Of a DNA stretch of 64,000 nucleotides, positions 32,746 to 45,931 are shown in pieces. The position numbers and the translations under genes were made by a program. Position 1 is the first letter of the stretch. Each line of letters starts with the position of its first letter. The notes beneath the pieces are model-generated. The model was not told the origin of the DNA, did not search any database, and worked only from the letters and a program-made list of their open reading frames with translations. The stretch is from assembly GCA_947650285.1 (NCBI GenBank), contig CANTFL010000086.1:1116001-1180000 (forward strand), in the 5' to 3' direction. This DNA is from Hyaloperonospora brassicae. Its lineage: Eukaryota > Oomycota > Peronosporomycetes > Peronosporales > Peronosporaceae.

Positions 32746-33099
32746 GAACAGTTGTATAACATGATCCGCCAGTTCTATGTTCCTACCTAGCATGCAGGGA
32801 TGTTGCAGGAACAAGCCGAGAATATGTTAAATAAAAACGCTCGCCAGGTTGGAATCTGGTACGAGCCGAGGGTTCTAGGCTCCACATATATGCATTTGTG
32901 GAGAGGAAGTTGGCCGACGGAAGAGATGACAAGCTGGATGATCTACATAATACATGTGATTCTTCAAATTGTCTGCGTTCCGTTTCGAGTGTTAGACGAC
33001 ATGATGAGAACGCCCGATCGCCCACAAAGATGGAACTTAATTTAGCGCCGGGCGATTCAAGGGGATATTGGTAATATTATACACTAGTAAAATGGTTCG

Positions 33100-33540
33100 A
33101 GCAAGCTAAAGTGATTGGAAAGATTAATAACGAAAAGAACACAATGCTACTGGACTCAGGAGATTAGATCTTGATCGTGGACACTGCATTTGCTCGTAAG
33201 GTAGGATGTGTAATCGACGAGAATCAGAAACAGGAGCAAGTGGGGATAGGTGAATTAACGTAGATGACCGGAGAACGTACCAAGATCAAGATCACCCTAA
33301 ATGGATCGCTGGTGTAATATATTGATGTGTGGATGGGTGATCAAGTCGGCCAAGAAACGATCCTGGGCATGAATTTCATGGCACCCGCAGATATACGTCA
33401 GGACTTAGCTGATGGGACGCTGGTATTGCCGGATTAAGTGAGGATTCATCTAGCAGGACGCAGACCTCTGAACGGATCGTCCATGCAGCCGATCGTGATC
33501 CCGGGCCAGCAAGAGTTCTACCGGTTGGTCGATAGATAGA
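33100..33540 (+). pseudogene. Retropepsin relic
   Basis: The frame includes TMLLDSG (the catalytic DSG), followed at once by an altered residue and a stop, then QETILGMNFMAPADIRQDLADG, the ILG motif and flap region of a gypsy protease. Four or more stops interrupt it. Confidence 0.65.
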
Positions 33541-34439
33541 GATAAGGATGGGCAATACCCATTTCAACGCCGTGCTGTGGGTGGGGATCGATCCAACATG
33601 GGCACCCACCATGACCACCGGGATGGGTCGGATCAAGTACTTGCATCTGACAAATCTCAGCAGTCCAGAAGTTACTCTCGATCGCGGACCGGCTATATGA
33701 AATGTTTTGGCTGCAGATATGGTGCCTCGACACCCAGTCTACGTCTCGGTTGGATCGCGACAAAACAACGAGTGGCAGACTCTAGCATTTGAAGCAACGA
33801 CAGAAAAAGAGGACGAACTGCCACCCGAATACGCTGGTTCGCTTGTGGATCACCCACCATACCCTACGTCGAAGATGATGTTAAGCCGATCGACAGGAAA
33901 TTAAGGATCAACGGACAGCCCGATCCGAGACGAGAAAGTTGTTCCACACGTGAAGCCACTACCGCGTGTCGTTAATTCGATCGAGGAGAAGAGCCGAGGA
34001 GATCAAGTACCCGAGGGGCTAATGGAAGGGGGTGAAACGAATAGGGACAGGAATACCGATCGATTGCATGACGGATCGCGTCACGTTGTCGATGACCTAA
34101 AAGTCGATCATCTGTCGACAAAAGTGCTGCCTGTGGTTAACATGAATCAACAACAAGCGACGGGCGACGAAGCAAGTCCAAGAACGAGGCCGATCCTTCA
34201 CCAGATGTAAAGGTTGATGAAGAGCCATGTCCGGAGTATGATCGAATCACGGAATATACGGATGTCTCTAACTATCCTCATGAATGTGGGGAACTGTATG
34301 CCGAGAATGTGGATTAGCACATGGCGGTATTGCCTGACATTGTTACGCCTTCTACCGAAGTTACGATTGACGATATTTGGGTAGGCGATCCAGACGTACC
34401 GCTGATTGATGACCAGGAACGATTGAGGTAGTTGATCTG

Positions 34440-35447
34440 GAGAAACAAGCACCTTCTTACTGTTAACGGGAACTCACTTCCTCCAGCCACACGGGGGCGA
34501 TATGCGATTTGACTTGGGAGGAGCGAGCTCGATCTCACAGAGAGTACGGCCAGTAGCGCCCAAGTTTAGTGAAAAACTAGCGAATTTGATCAAAGAACTG
34601 CTATTAGCCAAGATTATCCGACCTTCCACAATATTACGGGCTTCGCCGATCGACGTAATTATCAAGAAGAATGGCGAGTACATTCGATTGTGTATCGATT
34701 GTCGACTAGTAAATCAGCTAGAAAGCCTGATGGTATATCCAATACCATTGATCAGCGAACCATTTTAAGACATATACAAAGCGATCTGGATTTGCTCACT
34801 GGATATGACAAGCGGATTTTGGGTGGTAGAGATGACAGAACGAGCAAGAAGTATTTTCGCATCCATTACGCCATCAGGCTTTTCTGATTGGCTACGGATG
34901 CCATTTGTATTAATGCTCCGCAGATTCGCCAACTCCTGATCGACAATGCATTGTATGGGTATATGAAGATCGGTGCTGATCCGGACGCCTCCTCTTTGGA
35001 TCCGTCCAAACGGATCAACGTGTTCACAGAAGGAGAACCGGGCACCAGTCAGACACCTTCTGTGCTAGGTCGAAGATCGTACATCGATGACATATTGATT
35101 CCACCTACATCGTGGACTGCTCTGTACGAAAAAGTAGAAGGATTGCTACGTGTATGCGACAAGTAGAGTTTGTCGACTAGCCTGACCAAAAGTTTTGGGG
35201 ACGGCGCAAGGTGGATTATCTCAGTCATCAAGTATCACTCGCTGAATTGGAATCCCACACCAAGGGTCTCGGATGAGTGGTTAATATCCCGTCATCTCGA
35301 ACGCTGCGGTCTATGCAGTCATTCCTGAGAAATTTAAATTACGATAGCCGATTCATTATAGACTTTGCAATATACGCATCAGTGCTCTACGAACTACGCG
35401 AAGCGCATTTCCACGATATCCGCCGCATGGATAAGACGAAATCACCT
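34440..35447 (+). pseudogene. Reverse transcriptase relic
   Basis: RT blocks in order: LLLAKIIRPSTILRASPIDVIIKKNGEYIRLCIDCRLVNQ, NAPQIRQLLIDNALYGYMKIGADP, the catalytic YIDDILIP at 35080-35091, and SMQSFLRNLNYDSRFIIDFAIYASVLYELREAHF after a frame change. The catalytic aspartates survive. A frame break and stops near 34770-34890 and 35164 disable it. Confidence 0.85.
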
Positions 35448-35735
35448 ACACGGAATGAAAAAAGGGTTGACGATTGGAAGTGTCGAGGGGCCAGCAATTC
35501 AGATCGTATCGAGGTTACAGGGGGCGATACAAAAGTGGACGATCGCAAAGATCAAGGTGATAGCGATCCAGATCGTGTCGGTCTTACAGGGGGCGATCCT
35601 AAAGTAGACGATCGCAAAGACCAAGGTGGTAGCGATCTAGATCGTGTCGACCTTACAGGGGGTGATGCGAAAGTGGACGATAGCAAAGATCATGGTGACA
35701 GCGATCCAGATCGTGTCGGTCTTACAAGGGGCGAT
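35448..35735 (+). repeat. 69-bp in-frame tandem repeat inside pol
   Basis: Three full 69-bp units at 35517-35585, 35586-35654 and 35655-35723, preceded by a degenerate unit (35448-35516) and followed by a partial one. Each encodes 23 residues of the form TGGDxKVDDRKDQGxSDxD, ending RVxL. It lies between RT and the first RNase H domain and stays open through the repeats. Confidence 0.9.
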
Positions 35736-35849
35736 CCAGCGTCTTCTTGTGTTAGAGGGGACGACCGGACCTCAATGGACAGAAGTCGATGGGAGAAAGC
35801 GATGATTTCGCTCACCATTTTGAAGGAAAAGATCGCTAAAACTCCGATT

Positions 35850-36790
35850 ATTTAACACTTCGATCCGGATCGTCTTCCAGTGATCGTGGTCTATGCAAGT
35901 AAATGGGCAGTATCTGCAGCTTTGCTACAAGAACACGACGGAACATACTGGCCTGTAACGTTCACAAGCCAACGCTTAAATTAAACAAGATTGACTATTG
36001 AATGGTGGAAAAAGAGGTTTTAGCTTTGTTGCGCATCCTTGATATCGGCTACACTATGTTGGTTTCACGCGAAATAAAGGTGCTCACGCGATATTCGACG
36101 TTGACCTGGTTGATGCAATCTTTCGGCCTTAATGAGAGGCTAGGGGGACGGGCGGTGTTGTTATCGAACTGGACGCTGGAGATCAAGAAGTGTGAAAAGG
36201 GAGAAGATGAAATCCTGGGTACACTCGCTGCCAGCATAACCCCGCGAGAAGAGGTTGACGAGATTTTGATCGCGATCGCCCCTCAGAAACAGCCGAAACA
36301 TACTATAAGCATGCCTCCACCAACGGTGGAGAAGGGTTAGGGTCTTTGGGTGGTCAGGTTTGATGGATCGGCCCGAATTAAGCAAAAAGGTGGGGCATGT
36401 AGCGCAATAGTACGGAAGCTCCCAGGGTGGAAAATAGTGATTGCTGCAGCTGAATATGCGACGGACTTGACTGTGAACGAGGCTGAGTACTGTGAATTGC
36501 TACTAGGGTTCGATCTCTTGGCCGATCAAACGCGTGGCGTATCATCATTTGTGGTGAATCAGGCCTATTGATCAGGCAAATGCGCGGAGTAATCTATTGC
36601 AAAGCACCCGGAATGCAGTTGCTACGTCACAAGTCTATGGAGATACTCCGATCGTGGCCAATCCACGAATTTCTACATATGAAGAGGGACTGGAATCAGA
36701 GTGCGGATCAACTGGCAAGAAAGACTTTGCAACTAGAGCAGGGATTGATCGCTCTATCCGATCAAGATCGTCAGGATTTACTTATTTTGA
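35850..36790 (+). pseudogene. Tandem RNase H domains (retroviral-type connection and second RNase H)
   Basis: The first domain is seen as VIVVYASKWAVSAALLQEHDG and PVTFTSQRLN, followed by EKEVLALLRIL. About 100 residues later a second domain appears: VVRFDGSARIKQKGGACSAIV, LTVNEAEYCELLLGFDLL, then QMRG..YCKAPGMQLLRHKSMEILRSW and HMKRDWNQSADQLARKTL. The D, E and D residues of a type I RNase H can be followed in the second copy. Stops and frame shifts divide it. A dual RNase H arrangement is known in Tat/Ogre-like gypsy lineages. Confidence 0.7.
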
Positions 36791-36902
36791 ACCGGTTGGA
36801 CGAGTTGTTGACACCCAAAAGTGTCGATCAGGTCGAACGAATAGCTGCCGTCACTGGGTCAGCTGTAAGGAGACGGCGATCGCCTAAATTACTGCAAGAG
36901 GA

Positions 36903-38037
36903 TTGTGTTCGGAATTCAGAATTTATAGAATTGATTGGGCGCAGGAAGAGGAGAAGTGGATTGTCAACCTGAAGGATTTTTTAATCACGGACATAATGAA
37001 GCTGAGTGTCGAAGAAGAGAAACTATGTGCTCGGATCGCGTCCGAATATGAAGTAGACGAGAAAGTAATGTTGTTTTTCTGTCCTCGATCAACGGAAGAT
37101 CCAGATAATCGGGTAGAGTTGGTTTGTTTGGTGATACCAGAACTACTGCAGCAAGATTTCCTACACCACTACCACACCAGTCTGGAGGGTGTCCACCAAG
37201 GGATAGGTCTGACGTACCAACGGATCCGGTCTATTTTTTTCACTGGAGAGGATACTATCGGAGTGTCCAGCGTTATGTGGGAGAATGTCTGGATTGCGCG
37301 ACATGAAAAGGAAAACCGGTTCTTCGCGGCGAATCTCCGGGTAATTTTCAAGCCACTTAACCGTTTCAAATAATCGCGATGGATCACATACCGTCACTAA
37401 TGCGATCTTTTGTTGGAAACACCGAGCTATTCTTGTAGCTGGATCTGTTCTCAGGGTATGTGATCGCCAAGGAGAGTTCCTCAGGAAATGCACAAATGAT
37501 CGCTGAGAGTTACGAGCAGTGTTTGCTTCGAAGATTTATAGCTAGTGAAGCGATCCAACACGATCGAGAATTGGGGTTCATGTCCGATTTCTTCCGAGAG
37601 TTCAATCGGATCGCGGGGCAGAAAAAACGTGCAACCATGGCGTACCGATCCTAAGCAAACGGGACAGCAGAACGGATGGTGCGAACACTGACGAGAACTT
37701 TGAAGATGTATGTCACGGATACGAATTAGAAGGATTGGGACGAAAACGCCGAGAGGTTGACGTTCGCCATCAATACGGCACAGGATCGTCTACGAGGAGA
37801 TACGCCATTCTACCTGATCCACGGTTGGGATTCGCGACCAACGCTGGAAGCGACTTTGCCAATGGGTTTCACCAAACGACGGGATCAAGAACCCCGAATA
37901 TGGCGATATTACATACAGCGTCAACATTAACGAGCGAGAAAAGTCTTTTACGATCGGCTACGTATCGCGATCCAATATCGGGCCTATCGACACAATATTG
38001 ACGAAGGAATACATGAGACCGAAGTTGGATCGCATGT
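36903..38037 (+). pseudogene. Integrase relic
   Basis: The N-terminal HHCC region reads LLQQDFLHHYHTSLEGVHQG, then in a second frame the CCxxC end (VGECLDCAT). Catalytic core pieces follow (SEAIQHDRELGFMSDFFREFNRIAGQKKRATMAYRS), then AINTAQDR-like and HGWDSRPTLEA-like stretches in shifted frames (37740-37880). Multiple stops. Confidence 0.75.
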
Positions 38038-38545
38038 ATGGCTCTATTTAGATCAGGTAAAACTAGAATACGCCCGAAATCTGGCACACATGTGGCTCGG
38101 AACATTCTGGGTAATGGAACTCTGCGGAAGACACGCGGTGCGCTTGTAAGTTTGGGTAGTCCCTATCAATTTTCCCACTGGTACATATGCCCAGCGCTTG
38201 AGCGAGTAAAGATCTTCCCGGATCGGCCGAGAAACCAGCTGAATGTTAAGGAGGCGGATCGGCTCGATTTTGACGAATCCATGCTGCCGGAAGATATCTG
38301 GGAACGCACATTAGATGAAGGTAAATTCAAAATTGAAGATAAAGGATGTGCGATCCGGCAGACGGACCCGTTTTGGCAGAGTTCAACGCCGGTATCTGGT
38401 GCAATGGAAGGGAACGGGCGATCCGACATGAGTAGATGAGGTTGGCTTGAACTGCGGAGCCTTGCTGCAAGAGTTTGATCGCGATCAGCTCAGCAAGAAT
38501 CGTTTCGAAGTGATGCAATCACACGAATCAGCGGTGGATGAATAA
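38038..38545 (+). pseudogene. Integrase C-terminal tail relic
   Basis: Shows PALERVKIFPDRPRNQLNVKEADRLDFDESMLPEDIWERTLD, then after a break EVGLNCGALLQEFDRDQLSKNRFEVMQSHES. The second stretch resembles the end of a chromodomain-type tail of oomycete gypsy elements; the central chromodomain part is too eroded to confirm. Beyond it, to 39726, only scattered short frames are seen. Confidence 0.5.
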
Positions 38546-39726
38546 TCGATGTGTCGAATCGAAATTGGCCTGCAAGATGGGTGCAGAGGAAGAAGTGGGA
38601 GAGATGTGACGTGTAGCGATCAAACGGTATCAAAACCCGATCGCAGTGGATATATATATGAAAAGGCAAACGAGATGACTTTATGTGGCGATCGACGAAG
38701 AAGAAACGATGAAAGGTCTCATTTAATGGAGGTAGCTTTGTTGATCGACACTGAAAGAGAGATAATTGACGGCTTTCGAGCGCGTAATAGATCAAGTAGA
38801 GTGGTTGATGCTGTAGAGACCTTTGCATACGAGGATGCCTTTCACGAGATAGCTGATCTGTTTCATATACGGTCCACCTATCAGCAAGACGCGATCACGG
38901 TCGACGATTGTAAGGAACGAAGATGATCCAGAAAAACGGTCAAACGATTGGCGGCAATGACTACCGACGACATTTTGAAAGAAAGATTATAGTGAAGTTA
39001 CTGGCGGATATGTATTTGATCGGAACCTGTGAGGGAAGCGATCAAGCGCAACACCGATCCAAGCAGCTATTTTGCGAGTCGAATGTCATCAATGACAGCA
39101 ATCTTGATGAGTCTGGTTGGGTTCATAGATAGTCCACCAATCATCCAGACGGGATCATGGTTGAGGATTGTGGAGCACAACATCGGTCTAGCATCAGCAA
39201 GACGCGAGCCCAAGCGAAGATATGGGGTTGCATGACCCGCTCAACAAGGACGATTGACGATCAACAAGAACACCTATAGCGTCCACACAATAATGAAAAT
39301 CGTGGGTATCGATGTGATGAGGCATAAACAGCCAGATTGCAGTACTGAGGAGGTCTAAAAGTCAATGAATATCAAGGTGCAAGAGTTAGCACAGCTAGGT
39401 CGACACCGTTTGTCAACTAACGGTGCAGGTGGCAATAGTGGTTTAGTGATCACGATATTGAATCGTGGCGTTGGGACGAAGGGTGGGATCTAATGACTGA
39501 GTGACAGAAACGACTGTTGAAGTTATTTGGATTGATCTACCTAACAGTCAAGAAGGAGTATAGTCGGGGATCGATAATTGGCCGATCGTGACCCGCGATC
39601 AAGGACTTGGATCACCAAATTACAAGGGATTGGATTGCCAAATTACAAGGACCGGATCACTCAACGGGTGAGCATTAACCGGAGTACTGGATCGCTAACG
39701 GCAATGGAAGATAGGTGAATATGGAA

Positions 39727-40675
39727 TCAAGCTGGAGGAGTCGATCGCCAAAATCATCAAACATGCGAGGTCTCAGAAATGACTGCGACCCGACGTTAGA
39801 TGCTCAATTAGAGACTCGAAAAATTGATCACGATCTACCCTGGGTGTGTAATGCTTGATTGTGTCGACACATGATTGCGTGGACACATAATTGGTGTGGA
39901 TCACATACCGCGATCCACTACCCCTCAATCCACTGCAACGCGATACACTATACCGAGATACGCTATGAAGCGATCCACTATGGAGAGTATCGAGGTGGAT
40001 CAAATGATGGGTGTGGATCACATACCACGATCCACTACCTCGCAACCAACTGCACCACTATCCAATATGGATCGATCCAACAGGTAGTATCTGCTGTGAA
40101 CCACATGAGGCAAGAATTGAATTACATAGGCTTGCGGTGCACAACAGTTGACCTAGCGAACAGATAGGCATAGTCATAGGATTTGAATTTGATTGGCTAA
40201 CATTAAAGAGAATTGAATTTGCAACGAAAGACACGCGTCGACTCCTCCCGGGCAGGATCTTTGGCCTCCCATTGACTAGAGAGTCACCCACTTCTCTACA
40301 AACTTTGCCCTTCGATTGTTTGGCCAGGCGGAACATCAGTTCTCACCCCACCCCCACCCCAACTGCGATCGGACGCAGGGAACTACCGGTTCAGATTCAA
40401 GATCGCGAGACGGCTCAAGTGGTCAGAAGGCTCTCAAATCAAGAATCATCTTTGGATACAGGCAAATCTGGGAGAGCGCTCAAGTGTACTTACGATCAAG
40501 TGAAGAATTTCCACTCGAGTCGACCAAGAAGAGCGCAACCCGCCTACCGACGGGTACACAAGGTGAGCAAGAAGACACAGAGCACGGAATCGAGGTATCC
40601 CCTCCGTTAGTTGGTCGTATGGGCGCCAGTGGAGAGTCGGTATTACAGGGAAATTATGATCACCACTCCACCACA
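39727..40675 (+). repeat. Right LTR of the second gypsy element
   Basis: Matches the left LTR from its start through CCACA at 40671-40675 with scattered substitutions and without the left copy's extra segment. Flanking bases do not give an obvious target duplication. Confidence 0.8.
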
Positions 40676-42739
40676 GATGACAATTCAATGGAGCGGAGTT
40701 TACATAATTTCTGATGTGACCCCGCCATTTTTCTATCTACTTTTTCGAAACAAGAAGCTAGTCAATAAATCAATGTTACAAATCGAACAATGCAATTTGT
40801 GTGCCGTGTCTCGAAGAGAAGGGTATTTGCAACGCCATGGAAAAGACGACACGTCAAGGTCAGCCCCTACAGATTTATTTAATTCTGTTATATGTGCCTA
40901 GACCTCACATTCAATCTAACTAAGTCGATATCATTTGTACAAATTCGTGCATACCATAGCCGATTGCGCATTTGACTACATTATTTTAATACTACAAACG
41001 GAAGAAGAGCAAATCGTTTAAAAAATTTGACAAGTTGTACGCAAGGTGCCAACATCAACTTAGAGTCCGCGTGAACTGTATTCGATCGGATGACCATGGA
41101 CAATATCAATATCGATAAGACAAATCAATATTTGCAGCACCATACGAATATTTATCGTACAAAAGAGGGCGAACCTTCCGTACAAATCGGCAAAGTTTAG
41201 GGCTTTCATCGAGCGCTGTTCAATACAACCCACGCAATACTACCGCCCACTCGCTTCCTCTATCGCTCCCATAGCCGCTGCTGCTGCTTCCTCCTCGGCC
41301 GCCCTGCAGTAGGTTCGGCGAGTCCGAAGTGTTAGACCTCCCCGCACTAGTACGCATTTGACCAATTCCAGCATCATAAATGTCGACATCATTGACCTAT
41401 CCGCCGCTGGTGACCTTGCCAATACATTTGACACGCTTAACCATTATGCAAGCTCCAATCAGCACCACTATCATATTAAATTGTATTCTTGCCACCGTCA
41501 CTGCTACTACAAAAGAACCAGTATTGTAGAGGGAGATACCTCCCGACCATCGATCCAGTACTAGTGATCCCCTCATAAAAAGAACAGTACCTTTTGTGAG
41601 CCGCAAAATTCGCACCCTGTTGCCCAAACTTCAACAATTGATCCGAGTAGAGAAAACATTGACCTCGGCAACGTCAGTAGATACAAATCAGGTGAATCTA
41701 TTGACGACATCACACTAATTAAGCGCCAAATTGACAGTGTTTCGTTCCACAACCGCGGTAACAAAATTATGTACTGAGGAATTCGCGCTGCCTGCGTCTA
41801 TTTTTCTCGATGTCATCAGTCGTTGTGGAGAAGTCATGTCTGCACTTCACATTTCGTTAGTATACCAGTTTTTCATATTCACTAAGTAATCGCTAGTATT
41901 CTATAGCTCAAATTATGAAGCAATGATTCTTAATCCAGATAATCATGTATAAATGATACATGGTAGGAATCTGTACACACTCTAACCCAAGGCTGTGTCA
42001 GAAAGACGGATCGCTAAATTATACCACAACCAGCTTTGCGAGTTTGACGAGTTTTAGATTTGACTTTTACGAGGATTTACTTAGCAGAAGGGTGTGGACG
42101 TTAAGCAAGACTCATTGTTCAGTACTGAAAGAAAAGAAACGCACGATTTCTAATCACGCTTAGAGCCCTTTAGGGTTGCAACGCTAGCCACATTGACGTC
42201 CTAAATTCACAAATCCCCGCGATGATCGACCGCCCATCTACGTTGGGCCATCATACGGACCCCGGATGAAGGTTCATGTACAGACTGCTTGTAATCGTTC
42301 ATCGTTTTGAGAAAGAAGAAGAAGACCATGGAACGAACTAATGTACAATATTCTACCGGAGTGAGGGTTCAGACAGCGTATGTAAGACACGTTCTTCTAA
42401 GTCAAATATGGACAGTACATCACTTGAGTTTTTATTCTTTATGTCCACGGTGCGATCTTAATTGAACATCTTTGACATCCTGTCAAAAGCGTTATATGCA
42501 ACAGTTTTCAAGAACATCGAAATCAATTATTTGGATTTAAAATGAAAGTACCCCGGTATATATACGGATACAACCAATTCTAGCTACTTGCTGCAACAAC
42601 AGTACAATACTGATACCCTCCTTGCCAAAGTTAAAATGAAAAGCTGAACAATCTACTCGACACCGATGTAAGAGAAAACTAAGGTGTGAAATAAAAAATC
42701 TAGATATTTATCAAATCAGAAACTGCATCCAGAAGTTGT
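40676..42739. other. AT-rich gene-poor stretch
   Basis: No supported gene. A short GC-richer island near 41240-41340 carries an alanine/glutamate-rich minus-strand frame with no recognisable family. Confidence 0.5.
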
Positions 42740-43450
42740 AGGATCGCTGTTGTAGATCTTCTGCTGCTCCCAAGATTATATCACGACGACCGCAAATTTC
42801 ATGTTTAGGGAGATGCGCGCACCCGCTATGAAACTTTGGAATGGAGCTAAAAGCCTCAAACTGTACCTCAAGAGTACCTCAAATCACCATATTTGCATGA
42901 GAAAATCAACTGCGGTCGACAAAACCACATCTCAAGGTTTATGGCGACGCCTTATGGGCCGCTTCTATACCAGAATCAAGTTCTACTATTAGTACATGTT
43001 TGAAAGTGGTCAGCTTATCGAAATCGTGGTATCTAAATGAAAGGCGGTTGTTGCGCTGCCTAGAAGGAAGCTGAGTATGTAGCCGGCGCAAAAGGCATAT
43101 GTGAATGCCTAGCGAGTGATAAATAATAAATCGGACATATCACTTACTACATATAAAAAACGACGTCACTAATTGCAAAAAATCAAGCTGCAATACAGAT
43201 CAAGGAGACAAGGTAAGATCACTTTGAAGCAATCGCATTAACATCCAGTTCTATTTTGTTCGCAACAATGTGCAAGCCAAGCGTGTAACGGTACACTACT
43301 GCTCGATATCGCAAATGCTCGCCGACACACTGAACACACAACTCGACTGCATCAAGCATGACCGTTTCACCAGAGTGTTGCATGTCATGAACAAGAGTTC
43401 AAGGTCATTTTCATTCTTTCGTAGCGATAGGGAGAAAGGACACTTTTAAC
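42740..43450 (+). pseudogene. Ty1/copia RNase H and pol end relic
   Basis: Plus-strand frames contain KAVVALPRKEAEYVAGAKGICECL, the copia block around 'valSs.EAEY.a...', then VRNNVQAKRVTVHYCSISQMLADTLNTQL, the copia RNase H end (V..v.l.YC.T..Q.AD..TK.L). Upstream pieces with broken frames precede it. Several stops and shifts. Confidence 0.75.
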
Positions 43451-45493
43451 TCACAAAGTGGATTTTTTGCCACCAAGGTCATAGATCCTCAAGACATTAT
43501 TTCACGCGTTCATGACGTCATATTCAGCAAGCCATCGTCATCAATTAAATTACGCAGATGAACAGAAGCGCACACAATACAATCAAATCTTTATATAAGC
43601 CGTTACAAAATAATTTACACATTCATTACGAGCGTCATCTGCCGACAGGTTATGAGCAACAGGACGCAAGCGCGACGCTTTTGATTTAGCGCTGGTGCGC
43701 GAGTGTGAAAAGAGAAATTCTTGACGAAGGCCTATTCGTTAGGGATAATTGAAGAAAGTATTAAACTTTATGCTCGGGTAGATCCCACTCGCGGAAATGA
43801 ATGGAAGAATAGATCAAGCGTTAGATGAAGTGGTGGAGGGAGTAACTTAAACAATTAGATAATCATGGCGGATACAAGCGCTACACAAGATATAGATGAA
43901 GCACGAAGATTCTATTTTTCATTCAACGTTTGATGGTTCGAGTGATTCAATGTGAGGACATTAAAGTGTCATGCTGGCGAGGTAATTGTGGAGTCGCAGA
44001 AAAGTTGCGTACATACGAGCGTCTATTTCATTGACAGCTGGCAACATGATTGAGGCGGTGCAAGGATTATGCAGGCATGCAAGTAGTCAGCAAGGTAAAC
44101 GGTTGGCCGTCATGCTCCAAATATGCAGGCGACAAAGGTGCAAGAAGAGGTGACTTGATAAGTCGTCTATATTTAACAGCAAGGGGGGTGTGAGGCGTTA
44201 TTTTACATGAAGCCAAGTGAGTGTACGCCGGTAAACCATTCCGGATAGAGCTCATTTACTTCTATGTGATGTTTTTCTAACATGCTCGATGCATCTGTTC
44301 AGTCTTTGCAGGGGAACATTATGCTGCACAGATAGTGCTCAATTTGCGGTAGGTAAGCCACTGGGGAGGCCCGCGGCAGTAGGTCGATAGCATATGGTAC
44401 GCGCATAAGTGTAAGTTTTTTCCATTTGTTCTTAGTGCTCTATATAAGATATGTATTATGTTTCCCATGTGCACAGGTGATGTTATTGTATGATGTCCTC
44501 GGGCATGCAGTATACATGATCAGAATGATGGTTATTGATCCATAGCTACTCTTATGAGATCATGACAAGTAATGCGCCAAGCCTCATCGTTTATTTTTAG
44601 ATGACTTGATTCGGCCTATCACGTCGTAGGTTTGGCAAAATCTAAGTTCCGAGGAGATGGTTTGAACGCTAGAGTACTTATGGTTGCACCACCTTCAAAA
44701 AACAAAGGTTTTTGAAAATGCAAGCATAACTTTTACCACGTAAAATATGTAAAACCTTTTGAAGGTAGCGCAAAAATCAAAACAGCCTTTGAGTTTAGTT
44801 GCGCATCACCATATAAGCACACAAGTCGCCTACGCTCCTTTCTCTCTCTGAGACCTACTGTTTAAGGCTGGATTAGCTAATACAATTGTCTATGTAGCTA
44901 ATGCTCTCTTTGCCGAGGTAGTGCTTTCTCAAGACACGAGTTTATCGGAATCAAGCTGTTTTCTTTCGCGATAAGCATCACATCTTAAGGTGCATCACAT
45001 TATTGCGATAATTTAGATATCTAATGTACTTAAAACTGTTTAGAGTGCGACAAAAGAGAGATTATGATTTAAACAATAAGACTAGACTTCAATGGCATTT
45101 GTAGCTTCAGTTTCTCAAAGAGAGTTCTGTTATGTAGTTGCCTTCAAAAATCAGATTGCTTTTAGCGAATATTTCTTTGCATCGAAGAACCTAACAATCC
45201 TGACACCAAGCAATACATATGTCTTTCGCGACATGAGCAAGAGATCCGGATGACTGTATATATGTGTAATTATTGCAGACACAATATTTACAGGCAACGC
45301 ACGGATATGATCACACATCCGCAACAAATTTTGGCAAGATGAGAGGCTATAGATCACAAATTTTTCTAGTATTGTACCGACTACAAGTTTGCTTACATAG
45401 TAAACAAGCTTGAATATTTTTAACTCGCGCTCAAATATTGCCTGACACCGTGTAAGACCCATTTTAAGATGATGGATTCATTTGAGCTAATTT
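43451..45493. other. AT-rich gene-poor stretch
   Basis: No supported gene, RNA or clear repeat. Confidence 0.5.
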
Positions 45494-45931
45494 TGTATCG
45501 GGGCACGCCTTGTGTCAGTTTGCCACAAGGTTGTGTGCACCGGACGTCACGTACACGCGGCGAGGAAGCGCAGCGAAGTAGGCAGAACTCGAAATCTCTG
45601 TCTGAAGGAAAAACTAGAACTGAGTTCAATATAGTTATTTTTCTTAATAAACCATCTTTGTCTTGAGCCAACTATATTAAAGTACAATCTCCTATGTGAG
45701 TCTCTTGCTCACCCCCCATTGCGCGCGTCCAGCAGCGATTGGTGGTTAATTTAGTTGATGTAGATGTTATATCAACCAAGAAGTGCTGCACCCACGAATA
45801 GTACCCATGGGGTAATTATTTCGACGACATCACCTCTTCTCGAGTGATGTTGATTGTATATTATCAAAATAAATAACTCATACAGCTGATACTTCCAATC
45901 AATTTGTATGTAACGGGATCACCCCTCTACA
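45494..45931 (-). mobile_element. Solo LTR related to the hairpin-rich gypsy family, with 5-bp target duplication
   Basis: 438 bp, beginning TGTATCGGGGCACGCC and ending with a TGTAACGGG...ACA terminus. Read on the minus strand it aligns in order with the LTR at 12205: the terminal GGGGCAC block, GCGAGGAAGCG, GCAGAACT, the CATTGCGCGCG and GCGATTGGTGG blocks, and a GTTGAT...ATCAAC palindrome. The flanks are AATTT on both sides (45489-45493 and 45932-45936), a perfect 5-bp duplication. This is the product expected from LTR-LTR recombination after insertion. Confidence 0.85.

Larger units (their letters stand above)
29385..40675 (+). mobile_element. Ty3/gypsy element with two RNase H domains, strongly decayed
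   Basis: An element of about 11.3 kb bounded by direct LTRs of roughly 1.03 and 0.95 kb. Internal order: gag with double zinc knuckle, retropepsin, RT, RNase H, a second RNase H-like domain, integrase and a tail. Every domain is broken by several stops or frame changes. The LTRs remain mostly alignable, apart from an extra piece of roughly 80 bp in the left one, so decay of the internal part is heavy relative to the LTRs. It lacks the hairpin tiling of the first element. Confidence 0.85.
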
